NCBI GenBank assembly: GCA_030142905.1
Contig: JASJOG010000041.1
Span: 1,111,501-1,175,500 of the forward strand
Direction of reading: 5' to 3'
Length of the DNA stretch: 64,000 bases
DNA from: Heliopora coerulea
Taxonomy: Eukaryota > Cnidaria > Anthozoa > Scleralcyonacea > Helioporidae
The notes below the pieces were generated by a model. It ran no database searches. It was given only the letters and a program-made list of their open reading frames with translations, and was not told the origin of the DNA. Position 1 is the first letter of the stretch; each line of letters opens with the position of its first letter. Shown here piece after piece: positions 34,301 through 46,015 of this stretch. The position numbers and the translations under genes were made by a program.

Positions 34301-37300
34301 ACTTTGGTCACAAGTGAGAAGAGAACGTGTTGCCCAGTTTGATTCTACCAAGCACTGCTGCTTTTCTCCAAGTACCCCGGTTTCCTCTCGTAGTGACACT
34401 GGACTGAGGAAGGGTGGCCCTTGCTAGACCTCTAGCAACAGCAGCCCAGCTATAGGGTTATACCGGAAAAATAAAGGCACTTTTACTTTCTTTAACTTTA
34501 GTTGCTTCTTTAACAGGAACAGTTAGACATGCGCCTTCAACAGAGGCAGGCCAGAGAGACTGGGATTTGTCCAGTAAGGCGTGAACTCTATTCTCAGTGT
34601 TTTGGTAAGAGATTTCCCTTTTTTTCCCGTAGAAAATAGCCATATCTGTTGACAATTGAACACTTTGAATTTTCGTACAATCGTTCAACCCCAGTTTAGA
34701 TTCAGAAACACGTAGTTGGAGGTTGAGCTTGACGAACGTTTTGCATATTGTCAGTCAACGCCAACTTTGAGCATGCATTACATTGAGGCGCAAGATTCAT
34801 AAAAGCGATTCAGAGTTACTGCCACATTGAGGATGCCGTTAACTCTCCGTCCTGGTGGATACGCTTCATTTCGGTACGGAAACATTTCGTTTCGTTTGTA
34901 TACTTGCGCACAAGGGTGACGGACTCCGTTTTGAAGCCGCGGCTTTACAGTCGACTTCTTTTATATTGCTTCCGTAGGTGATGCAATAAAATTAAAAAAA
35001 TTACCATTGCCAGGGTGCCGTGTTGGGTTCACGAAGTGACAAACATTTGGCGTCAAATAGCTAGCTTACTGGCCGTGGGAGAAAAAGATTGGAATGGTTT
35101 ATATTCGTCTATTATTGGCTAAAAATGCAAAAGTCGCCAAAAATTCAACTCGATTGGTTTCTTACAACCATTTTTTTCTTTTTTGTTTGTTTGTTTTTGA
35201 GCTGTCAGGACGCAAAGCGAAATCGGCTGCACGTGCGACTTCCATTATGCTCTGAAGACGCCACATATTTTCAAAACGTTGCATCACCTGTGCAAACAAA
35301 AAGTCGAACGTGGAGCCAGGTGTACAAGTAAATATGTCCCCCCTACTTGGCCTACCCACTTATAAAATGCTCCTTACGTCCCTGCTGCCTTCTCTCTGCT
35401 GGCACACACGCATAGTGTTAGCAGTAAGGACATTAGAGGTGGGCGATACCAATAAAATAAAACGGTAAGACACCGAGTAATTACACCTATTGCTGTTCAT
35501 TGCCAGTAAATATACTATCATTAACGCCAACCTCAAACTCATTAACACAAAAATACATTCATTTTATTCAATCGATATTCACTAGCGTAGATACGCAACC
35601 ATTCACATCAAAGGGCATTCCACAGTGCCAACAGACAACCATTAACACCATTCTACTATACAGTAGGGATAATAAAATTTCAATTACGCAAGAGAAATAT
35701 CTTACCAAATTGAAATTTTATTGGAATAATTGGAAACGCTCTTTGGCCAAGAAACAATTTTTATTAAACGAGCTTTCGACTGCCAAAGCGTTTCCAGTTA
35801 TTCCAATATGTTGAAACCTGACCGCGCATCTTCAGTTTTTTTCTGAAATTTTATTATCCCTAATGTATAGTACAATGGTGTTAATGGTCGTCTGTTGGCG
35901 CTATGGAATGCCTTTCGATGCAAATGGTTGTGTATCTACGCTAGTGACTGTCGATTGAATAAAATGGATGTATTTTTGTGTTAAAAAGTTTGAGGTTGGC
36001 GTTAATGATAGTAAATCTTCTGGTAATGAACAGCAAAAGGTGTACAATGTAGATATCGGTTGTATCAATACAAAATCGATACGGCCCTGAATGATATCAA
36101 AACGCCGCAAATGTACTTCAGAATTCCAATTAGCAGAAGGGAGCGGAAATCGCGCTGAATTGCCCTCGAACGTCGAAGAGATTAACTTAAATTTAGTTTG
36201 CAACGCAAAAGCAAAAGTAACCGATCACTCTTGTAACTGGGAACTTGTCGAACAATATTATATCTCATCGACTTTCAACTGGATGAACGACGCAAAAATA
36301 GGGATAGTTTGTCTCTACGGTATCATTTTGAAACTGAACTTTGCTGTTATCTGAAGTATTGGTGTTTTGGTATCGGTATCGCTCAATTCTAATAGCCACT
36401 TTTTTATCTCTTTGATCATTTATAGATGAACTAATCCGACAAGTGACCATCAATTGTGCAGAAAGAGGCTTACTTCTCTTAAGGTAATAGTTTATTTCAT
36501 ACAAATTTAGAATGATCTGTTGAGTCTAATGATAATCATTCGAAAACATTGTTTTAAGTGTAAATTTGTACTGCTGCGTAATTCAGTGTCATTCAATATA
36601 CAAGAAAACTTAAGAGTGGTGAACTGAGAATATTTTATACAAAATAAGCTAAGGCAAATCAGCTGAATTTCACAAATTCGAAAGGGGTGGTATAAGATTA
36701 AAGGAGCTATATCAAAATGCGGGAAAGTTCACTAAAGTGATTAATGAGAACTTGGAAAGTCATTGTCACTCACCAAATAAACCGGTGGAGGAATTGGGAA
36801 ACAAGGATGCTATGAAAAGCTAAAAACCCTAGGAATGCCAACACCATTTTTCTCCATGCAGTTAGCCAAACGTTTTGCTCATTTACCAATGTATAATCCA
36901 ATCATGTTGTCATTTCGGTATTTGTTGTCCCTTTGTGTAATTTCACTTCATTTAATGATGGTTACAGTTTTTTTCTCATTTCTTCACCCGTCCTACACGT
37001 TGGAGAGTTACCTTGTTTTATTAAAATAATACTCCGTGAAATCAGTTGGAAGAGCCTGTCGATGCGTTCATTGTTGTCTTCCTCCTCCCTACTCCTCGTT
37101 TGCGATGTTGTTGTCGTTGTTATTATTACAAAAACTTTTATTTTCCATGGGCGGATAAAGGCATTAGCTCGCACACTCTTTTAAACCTTTAGTCATATTT
37201 ATAGGTAGTGCTACTCTGGTTTGGTGGCCAGCAAAAGGTACATACAAGTTGCTAGAAATGTCTTCTAGCAACTTGTATGTACCTTTTGCTGGCCACCAAA

Positions 37301-39378
37301 CCAGAGTAGCACTACCTATAAATATGACTAATAGTTCACCTGGTTGCGAAAAAAGACTATTCACCATCTTTTAAACCTGTTTCATTTGTTATTACGCTTC
37401 CTGTTCGGCTATTCATTCTGATTAAGTTTCCTTATAAATCTCTATAATTTATCAATTTATGTTCCGTTGATATGTAGAGTGAGAGATGAAATTCGCATGA
37501 CAATCGCTGCTTACCAAACACTCTATGAAAGCAGGTACCGTTTTAAGTATTATAGTATTTTACTGGTTTACTTGATTTTGCTCATCTTGATGCATCTAGA
37601 TAATAGAAAGCAATTTTTCACGTGCAGCTGTTTTCACGTCCCTCTAGTGTTGCGTTTGGTATGAGAAAAGCCCTGCAGGCTGAGCAAGGGAAAGCAGACA
37701 TGGAGCAAAAGGTGAGATAAAAACAGCTGGACCTTTATCCCAAAGCTTAGTTTCTTTGCTAAATTAATGACAATTCCTCATAGTTTGTACAATATATAAA
37801 TGTGTTCATCAGTGAAAATTCCCCGACGGGAGGCTGTATCCCCCTCTGGCGCCACCCTTACTTCATTCCACCCTAAAGATCTTAAGAAAACGGGAAAAAG
37901 TCGGCTGCACGACTGTGTGGGCTTAACTCATGTGTTTGTAATCATACGCTCGAGCGTCCTCCTACCAGTAGTCATCTTATTTATGATTTTCGCAGGGTGA
38001 TCGTTTAATGGTAACGTGGTCCGAGGGTGCTTGTCAAATCACATCGTCAAATCTAGCTGCACACCCTAAAACATGGCTAGAATGAGTAACTGCTTCCGTT
38101 ATATTTAAAAGATAATATACATTGTCCTTTTTAGTGGTCACAGATTGATACCGAGCCCTGGCAACAGGGAAGACGGTTTTTAAACCCCCATTAGGAACTA
38201 AAACTTGGAGATATTCACTGTTTATGTTTGGTCGTGATAGATTCAAGAACTAGAAAGTGACAAAAAAGACTTGGAACGTCAGGTGAATGAACTCAAAGCA
38301 AAATGTGATGCGATTGAGAAGCGTGAAGCAGAGCGTCGAACCATTGAAGAAAAGAAACATACCGAGGAGATTCAGTTCTTGAAGAGAACCAATCAACAGT
38401 TAAAGGTACACAGTTAATAACTTGCCCTAGCTCTTTGTTATCGTCTTAATTTTGGATTTCGTCGTGACCTGAGGCTATATAAAGTTTACACTGTACTCAT
38501 CAGGGATCGATTTAGGCAGCCAGCTTAACATTTTTCCGGCAGCATGTCTTTCCTTGACAAGTAAAATCGTCTGGCTGATCCTGTCGAGAAAGAGTAAATA
38601 TTGTCTCGATTGACAAACTAGAGACCAGGTTGACTCACCAGTTGGACAATGAGCATATTATTAATAGATAGATCGGGCGGAAGATGAACGTTCACACATA
38701 GAAAATGGAGTGCGGATAGTTGTTTTAGAATATTATCTGTCCATAACATCATTTAACTTACAAAAATCTATTTCCTGTCATGCGGGTGTGAAAAAAAAAA
38801 TTTAGAAAGTTCAAGTTTCGGCTTAGGGAGCGTTACATCGTCTTCACACCTGGCATTAGAATCACGAGCTTTTCTCATTAAATATTGTTGAAGATACTCT
38901 GGTACAACATTATTTGTACTGTATATTCATCACCCACGATTCATTGATTCGCAATTTACGTGTCTTCTAGTTTGATGCAATGCTGAATTTTTAAAATGTA
39001 TTTTCGGATTATAAAATCTTGGTGTATCGATTTTACTTATACCCTTTTAGCATAACTATTAATTACCAATGAAAAGGCTTTCATGGATGTTCGTTAGACG
39101 TTTGTCAAGCTCGAATTAACCACAGAAAAACGGCGCCTTCTGAACCTCGCAACCTTCTGATGACCGGTGAGACGCTCTAAGTCTAACCACTGAGCTACCG
39201 AGACTCAGATAGGCTAAGATGCAAGTTCGAACTCAAGCGAATATCCATGAATATCTCCAAGCCCCACAAACCAAAAGTCAGTCGTAGAAAAACTTTCAGA
39301 AAGCCTGGTATAGTGTTTTATTACCTTGATATTTTACAGACGCAGCTTGAAGGAATTATAGCGCCAACGAAGAAATAG
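31334..39378 (+). CDS. DNALI1: Axonemal dynein light intermediate polypeptide 1 (p28 family), 9 exons
   Basis: Subunit of inner-arm dyneins of motile cilia and flagella. Exons: 31334-31414, 31732-31880, 32769-32850, 34517-34604, 36426-36483, 37478-37534, 37648-37711, 38241-38405, 39340-39378. All introns are GT-AG and the phases close to 260 codons, equal to the usual ~258-260 of the family. The N-terminus MIPPNTSLVKYDNPALVSRN and the downstream QTEEILNSILPPREW are family signatures. So are ARETGICPVRRELYSQCFDE, RVRDEIRMTIAAYQTLYESS and VAFGMRKALQAEQGK. The C-terminal third (exons 7-9) is a coiled coil (IQELESDKKDLERQVNELKA … EEIQFLKRTNQQLK), ending QLEGIIAPTKK. Nothing suggests damage. An X-box lies upstream. 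Introns are loaded with foldback elements and SINEs. Confidence 0.96.
33900..34163. mobile_element. Snap-back (hairpin) insertion with 13-bp target duplication
   Basis: Arms 33912-34006 and 34021-34115 are 95-bp reverse complements with two mismatches seen, around a 14-nt loop. The direct repeat TGGTATGGTCATC stands at 33900-33912 and 34151-34163. A 35-bp non-hairpin tail (34116-34150) includes GGTTCAAACC, like a polymerase III B box. It lies in intron 3 of DNALI1. Family unknown. Confidence 0.8.
34188..34224. repeat. 37-bp near-perfect palindrome
   Basis: Arms TGCCACCAGCACCCCCTT (34188-34205) and AAGGGGGTGCTGGTGGCA (34207-34224) around a single A. The right arm is the head of the adjacent SINE, so the palindrome looks like a short inverted duplication of the SINE 5' end. 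Confidence 0.9.
34212..34475 (+). mobile_element. tRNA-derived SINE
   Basis: The head GGTGGCACAGTGGCAGTGC (A-box-like) is followed by CACCACTGTGATTAGGGTTT and GATTC (B-box-like, from GGTTCGATTC). The body contains CCCCGGTTTCCTCTCGTAGT, and an A/T-rich tail ends near 34475. It lies in intron 3 of DNALI1 and its tail ends about 40 bp before exon 4. Confidence 0.7.
35482..36044. mobile_element. Foldback MITE, copy 1 (with nested hairpin)
   Basis: The ends are TACACCTATTGCTGTTCATT and its inverse AATGAACAGCAAAAGGTGTA. Inverted homology continues for about 190 bp per arm (for example ATTAACGCCAACCTCAAACT against AGTTTGAGGTTGGCGTTAAT in the right half, with small changes). A second, smaller hairpin (35721-35746 with 35783-35806) sits in the loop. 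It lies in intron 4 of DNALI1. A second copy is at 45131-45562. Confidence 0.85.
37189..37331. repeat. Perfect 68-bp hairpin with 7-nt loop
   Basis: Left arm 37189-37256 and right arm 37264-37331 are exact reverse complements over 68 bp, around loop AATGTCT. It lies in intron 5 of DNALI1. No reading frame or transposon signature beyond the palindrome itself. Confidence 0.95.
39095..39225 (-). mobile_element. tRNA-derived SINE
   Basis: On the minus strand it runs CTCGGTAGCTCAGTGGTTAG (A-box-like) and then ATCAGAAGGTTGCGAGGTTC (B-box-like). It lies in the last intron of DNALI1, about 115 bp before exon 9. It belongs to the same family as 43033-43163. Confidence 0.7.
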
Positions 39379-39515
39379 AGAATTCCGAGAACTTCGTCAT
39401 ATCCTCTTATATCACTTACGTTTCGTCACCCTCATTTTTGTAAGTAGTTGCATATTAACCCAACTCGAGTTCTTAAGCTATCCTTGTAATTCTTGTATTC
39501 TTGTCTTTGTCGAGA

Positions 39516-39521
39516 ATTAAA
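39516..39521 (+). terminator. Candidate poly(A) signal of DNALI1
   Basis: ATTAAA, 138 bp after the stop codon, followed by A/T-rich sequence. ATTAAA is the commonest variant signal. Confidence 0.4.
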
Positions 39522-40480
39522 TAAGTTATTCTTAAAATAATTAATTCGGTAAAATATATACTCGCTATCGTTTAAGTTGTCATCTTTTTAAATCATGACC
39601 AGTCAATTTAGGGGTTGTTAGAGAAGTAGATATTAGAAGGGAGATATGAATGAAAATTTTCTCAGAAACAGCCCGTTTTTTTGTTTAAGTTCTCGTCGGT
39701 CAACTAATGCAGATAATAATGAATTACAGTCAGAATTTACTGGAATAGCGTTCTAAATGGAAAAAAAGTATACGTAAAACTGAAGATTGATTTATCCAGC
39801 CCTTTGACGTTTATTGGTTTCTTAGAACGCAGGAAATGGCGTTTTCGAGCGTCGATATTTCAAAATCATGAAACAGTCCCTCCACAGAAATTTGCGCCAT
39901 TGGCGCAAGCAGAAATTTACTTTGCCAGCGAAACTACGACGACGAACAGTCCGTAGGTTGGTCAGCCTGAAAATGGACCTATAAGTCCAACTCTTTAAAC
40001 CAGCTTTCTTAACGTCACGACATCAACTAAGTAACTGAGTGTAGAATAGTCTTACCCAATCATACAATACGGGCGAGATGAACTTAAAAAATCAGAAAGT
40101 TGCACCAGAATTGGAAGAAAAAAACCCGACTTACTGGAGCAGTCAACCAAAATGAATGGGAGGTATTTTTGAAGAAAATAACCGCATCACGCTTTTCATA
40201 TGAAAAATCTCAAATTCTTTTTCGTTCGTCATACTGTGCGCAATTTGATTTCCGGCCTAAAAGACCTTGAATTTTGGAAGCTGGGGTCCTGGGCGTGGGG
40301 TTGGCCAAGATGTCGCCTGACCAATCACTACGAGCTTACGTCAAGTCAAACGGATGGAAAAATTTGGTAATAGAAGACCAAGTGAAATCTTATCCCGTAT
40401 TCAAGATATTACTGTCACCAAGCGTTCGTAGGAGAGGAGCCTATTGTTTGAGTTCTACCAAAATTCAAGCTCTTAACAAA
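39522..40480. other. Intergenic spacer and presumed 5' region of the laminin gene
   Basis: No separate gene recognised. The reading frame of laminin exon 1 stays open upstream to an ATG at 40274, but the following residues are not signal-peptide-like, so this part is taken as 5' UTR. Confidence 0.45.
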
Positions 40481-43400
40481 ATGCGTCTTGGGTTCACAGC
40501 CCTGGCGCTGTTGCTGTATACTATACTAACAAGTTTCAGACCAAGCGCGTCACAACCAGGGGAATACTTCAACATTGCGCGCGGAAAGAAAATCACCGCT
40601 ACAGCGACGTGTGGTTATGATTTACCTCCTTCTGGTCCAGAAACTGAACTGTTCTGTAAACTGGCGACAGTGCCTGGCAAATTTGGAATTCGGGGTTTAG
40701 AGTGCGATCACTGCGACCCCAAAGTAACCTCAGGGAGGAGTGTCAAAGATACAAAGGATCATCGCATCGAGTACGCGATCGACGGCACAGAGAGATGGTG
40801 GCAGAGCCCACCTTTATCTAGGGGGCAGCAATACAACAAAATAAACATCACAATCGATTTAGGGCAGGTGAGGAAGTGTTTACTGATGGAAGTTTTCTCA
40901 CGTGGACTGTTTTGTTGGTTTGTAGATTTTTTAAGAATTTATTTTGTAACAATTTGGCCCTGTGGTAGGAATTATTTCTGGAATGTTCGTGCGCAAAGGC
41001 GACAGCTTGATCAGTCATGTTGCGCGCTACGCATTCCACCTTATTACACTTTCAGTTTTACTGGTTGAAAGAATAAAAGATTATGATTGTGCGGATCGGC
41101 TTGAATGAGATTTGAAATAAGTTCATAGAGAATTCTACAAGTTTTAAAAGGCTCGAAACGCTGGCGAGTTGGATGACATTACCTTAATGAATGAATTTGT
41201 CCGAGACGGTGTTGTGTTGTGCCTTGAGGGGTCACACCTTACGGTGGGGTCAAGAATGAATGTCGTTAAGATTCCTTTTCAAAAACATCCGTTAGCACTG
41301 TGGCAGAATTGAACAGTGAACCTTTTGTCTCATGGGTGTCACTGCTATGTGACTTAAAAATGTTTTTCCAACAATACCGCTAATCCACGCCAAACTGGGA
41401 AATCTTCCAGCGAAAGAGACGCGGTCGACAGTTTGCACTAGAAACAGTTGAATTGTTCTTAATAACAGTGGCAAATACGGTTAAAGTAATGAACAGTATC
41501 AGCTTACCATGACATCGAAAACGATTATTGATTGGTCGTTTGGACTACTAGCTATCAGTTGGAGAACTAGAGTTGATTTTCCCACACATAAAATAGCCCG
41601 TAACGAAAAACGGTGAATTAAAGACATTTTCCGACAGCATGATCACTTAGTTTATTGCGGCCACGGTCAACGTAATCTGACACATCTAATCCTCAAAGTT
41701 ACTGACAAAACAGGAAAAGAGGAAGTACACTGTAACCACACCCTATCAGTGTGAAGTAAGTAAAGGTATGCTTGTTGTCCAGAAAAGTATTTGGTAGCTC
41801 AGTTAATTTTCCGTGATTTGTCTGTAGTGAATTACTTGAACTGCTGACAGTAGTTATTTCACTGGAGACATACATGGCCTAGTGAGTAAAAAATGTAAAG
41901 GAGGGTCCATCAGCAGGGTTCTCTCGACAAGATTCAAGTGTTGCCGGAAGTATGGAAATATTTGTGGGTGGGCCAAGATGAGTAGTGTCATGGCTAAAAC
42001 GAGAATTTTTTTTTTGAATTTCAATGATATCTGGAAATGGCTGGTACTATCAGAGATATAAAACTAAACTGATTTAATGTATGGGAATGTTTAAACTTTG
42101 CTTCACAATCAAGTGTTGGCTTAAGAGAAAGATGACTTTGAGGTGTGGAAAACTGACCTACAGGGAACTTGAAAAGTATATATATTTGGACTCTCAGTTG
42201 AGGTCTTAGGCCCTGGAAATAGTTTAGTAATCACATCTCGGAGACCTGTACAATAAAAACAACAGTTTTCATGGATGTTATTGTTTAAAAGTGGAGTTAA
42301 AAGGTTCAAAATCCTTGAAGACAAGACCACAAAGTAATAGTTATATGGATAGTTTAAATAATTTGTGTGGGTTAAGGCCTGATAATTTGAGCCACATTTT
42401 TCTTCAACTTGCCACACTAGAATGTTGCATTGCAAGTTGTACCTTATTTTTGCATGTATTACCACCTATTTTTGTAAACTGTTATGTACTTCAACAGAAA
42501 TACATACCCAAAGTCATTGTGGAAAATGAAAAAAAACAAGTTTTGCAACAAAGTAAAAATGTGAAAACTGTGCAAAAAATCACCTTCCTAATTATAGTTT
42601 AGTGAAAACCTAGCTGTTTTGAAGAATAGGAATTAAAGTAAACCTTTAACACAAATTTATTACAATGTAGCCATGATGAGACTTATCTTTTACAAGTGTG
42701 ACAGCTTGGAGATATCTTGAGATGATCAATGAACATTTGTCAAGCTCTATCCTCAGAAAAATTATTTCTGAGCCCCAGACAGAGATCAAACCAGCAACCT
42801 TCTGATGACCAGTTAGAGCACCTCAGCAGCCATCAGAAGGTCACTGGTTCCATCCCTGTCTGGGGGTCAGAAATTGTTTTTCTGAGGATAGAGCTTGACA
42901 AGTGTTCATCAGTCATCGCAAGGTATCTTCTAGCTCTCACACTTGTAAAATGTAAATCTTATCAATATCATCAACATATAGTGGCTTCCACTTAGGTTGC
43001 ACATGTGTTTTACTTCCTCCTTAGCTCACCATCTTAGTCTTGGTAGCTCAACAGTTAGAGCATTTCACCAGTCATTAGAAGGTTGCAGTTTTGATCCCCA
43101 TCTGGGGCTCAGAAATAGTTTTTCTGAGGACAGAGCTTGATGCACATTCATCAATCATCTCAATGTATTTATGATTTACCAGGGGTGGAAAGGGATGTAT
43201 TTAGAAAAGGATTAGGCTTAGGCTTGCCCTTTTCAGCTAAGACAAACCCAGCAATGATCTACATGTACTATAGTCCATGTACCATTTGTAATGTCAGGGA
43301 GGAGCTTCCTTTTGAAATGCCATAAAGAGAACGTTATCACTCATTGTGGTTTTTTAATCCATACAGAATTCCATTTACATCTACCTCTGCCATAGATTTA

Positions 43401-45956
43401 TAGCAGCCCTGAAGTTGGGATCCTAACATTTAAGTTTGTTCTAGTTAAATGTAATACTTTTATAATGCAACAATTATTATAATTATTGTATGAAGTAGAG
43501 GTAATATAGAGGTAGCAAAATATGGATTTAAACCCCAACACCAGATAAGTCAGGTGTTCAAGTTCCTCTACTTCCTAGTTTCTTATGATGAAATAAATCT
43601 GCAAAGTAGATGCTCTTTGAGTGCAAACAAAGGTTCACTTTTTGCATCAAGTTTAACTAATTTACCATAGAATATAAAACTACATACTGACAAAAAATGT
43701 AAACTGAGTGTTGCTCTAGAAATTCCTCAGCTGGTTTGTGGAAAATATTAAACACAATAATGAAAGCATTTAAGAGAGAGAGACTGCAACATTATGATCT
43801 TCTCACAGAAATTTTCTTTGCAAATAAGTTTACTTTCCCATTTTGATTTAATGTATGATTTTTCTAAGGTTATACTTTTAGCATAAAGTTCTGCAATTTT
43901 GATTGTTTACTTTTAGAAGAATTTTATATACAGACAAATTAAAACCATTGTTAAATAAGAAGATCAAAGGAAGAAATCTGAGCCTGGTCTTATCAGTGTA
44001 ATTTTATTGTAAACCATATTCCAGTTTTTAGTGGGTGTTTTTTGTTTTTAATGTAAATTAGTAGTAACTATTTATTTATTTTTAATATTCTAGTTTTTGT
44101 ATATTATTACACCCTTCAGAATTTGGACTCTGTAATTTGCATTTTTAATGTTATATAAGATGTAAACCTTAAACAATTTTTTGACCTGATGATGACCTAA
44201 CATTGGGTTGCAACATTGTCTGAAAAATTTGGAATAAAAATGTTATACTTTTTGTTACAGGAATTTCATGTTGCCTATGTCGTTATAAAAACTGCAAATT
44301 CCCCAAGGCCTGGTATGTGGATCCTTGAGAAGTCTGCCAACTATGGTCAGACATACACACCATGGTATTACTTTGCTCCATCAAGAAGTGAATGTATTGA
44401 GTACTTTGGGATTAATCCACGAATCCCATTGGAGAAAGATGACCAAGTTCTATGCACCAGTGAATATTCTGAGATTCCCCCTCTGGAAAATGGTGAGATG
44501 CATATTTCATTGGTAAATGGCAGACCTAGTGCATTAAAAAATCAGTTCAGCCCAGAACTACGGGTAAGTAATTTTAAAACATACAATAAAAATTTTTTTT
44601 TCATTTCATCAGCAACATTAAGGTCCATTTTTATGAATACTTGCATATTCTCTCTCTGAGTCATGTTTTGTTTTTTTTTGTTTTGTTGGAGCTGCTTGAG
44701 TACCTATCTTTGTACTTAGAAAAATGTGATGATAGAATATTTCCATTAATTGGTTATTCACTTGTACAGTTTCAATTAATTTTTATCATTTTATTGTTCA
44801 AAAAGTTTTGTTTAGGGTAGATTAACCCATTAAAAGACAAGGGCACATATTAATAGTTTACTCTGGCTAATGCAAAACAATTTTACCCATCAAGAGGGAT
44901 GAGCCCTGCCTCTTAATGAGTTAATGACATATACCCTGATATTATCATATATTTCTTCATAGGAGTGGATGAGGGCTACAAATGTCCGTTTGCGCCTTCT
45001 GAAAGTGAAGACCCTTTATGGAGAATATCTGCCACTGGCACAAAGTGACACTTCAGTTACACGACGAGTAAGTCTGTGGGAAAAATGCAATGGCAATAGT
45101 GTAAAGAAAGGGTCATCATAAGTACATGTGCACCTTTTGCTGTCCATTACCAGAAAATATACTATCATTAACACCAACCTCTAACTCATTAACCCAAAAA
45201 TACATTTATTTTATTCAATCGACATTCACCAGCATAGATACACAAACATTTGCATCAAAGGGCATTTTATAGTGCCAACAGACGACCATTATCACCATTC
45301 TACTATACATTAGGGAGAATAAAATTTCAATTAGGCAAGATATTTCTCTTGCATAATTGAAATTTTATTACCTCTTACGTATAGTAGAATGATGTTAATG
45401 GTCACCTGTTGGTGCTATGGAATGCCCTTTGATGCAAATGGTTACATATCTATACTGGTGAATGTCAATTGAATAAAATGAATGTATTTTAGTGTTAATG
45501 AGTTTGAGGTTGGCATTAATGTTAATACATGTATATTTTCTGGTAATGAATAGCAAAAGGTGTAACAGGGTTATACTCTGGTAGTACTGGATCAAGGCAG
45601 GAAACCATTGTAGTGACCATGTCTAACCCATCTACTTTATCTCTATCCTTCAAATAGATTTCCATGTCCACTAATTGATGGTATGATTAAAGCTTTTCAG
45701 AAAGCATGTGCATAACAAATTCTATTACCTTCATACAGTGTTCAAGCAAACTTAAACCAGCTTTTACATCTCATTTACCCCTTTGATAAACCATGACATG
45801 CCATTTCCTTGTGTACACACATCTGCATCCTCAAACATAGTTAAAAAAGTAGCAGAAATATAGGTCAACTACTATAGACAGTGATAAAGTTAAATGGATA
45901 CAGCCAAAATAACACAAACGAAAGCCCATAATATAAATGGGGATAATATGCCATGC

Positions 45957-46015
<59 letters not shown>

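Larger units (their letters stand above)
40481..45067 (+). other. Laminin LN (domain VI) exons 1-3
   Basis: Three exons encode 265 residues: signal peptide, then the LN polymerisation domain. Exon 1 ends at …NITIDLGQ, exon 2 opens [20 protein letters not shown] and contains [11 protein letters not shown] and [15 protein letters not shown]. Exon 3 is [20 protein letters not shown]. The six or so cysteines expected of an LN domain are present (CGYD, FCKL, CDHC, ECIE, LCTSE). Splice phases here are all 0, in contrast to the phase-1 EGF exons that follow. Confidence 0.88.

Noticed and set aside
40274..40480. Possible upstream start adding 69 residues to laminin exon 1
   Set aside because: The added residues are not hydrophobic or signal-like, while the ATG at 40481 begins a good signal peptide.
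43033..43163. tRNA gene
   Set aside because: A- and B-box-like sequences are present but no acceptor stem or cloverleaf forms, and related copies elsewhere show it is a SINE.
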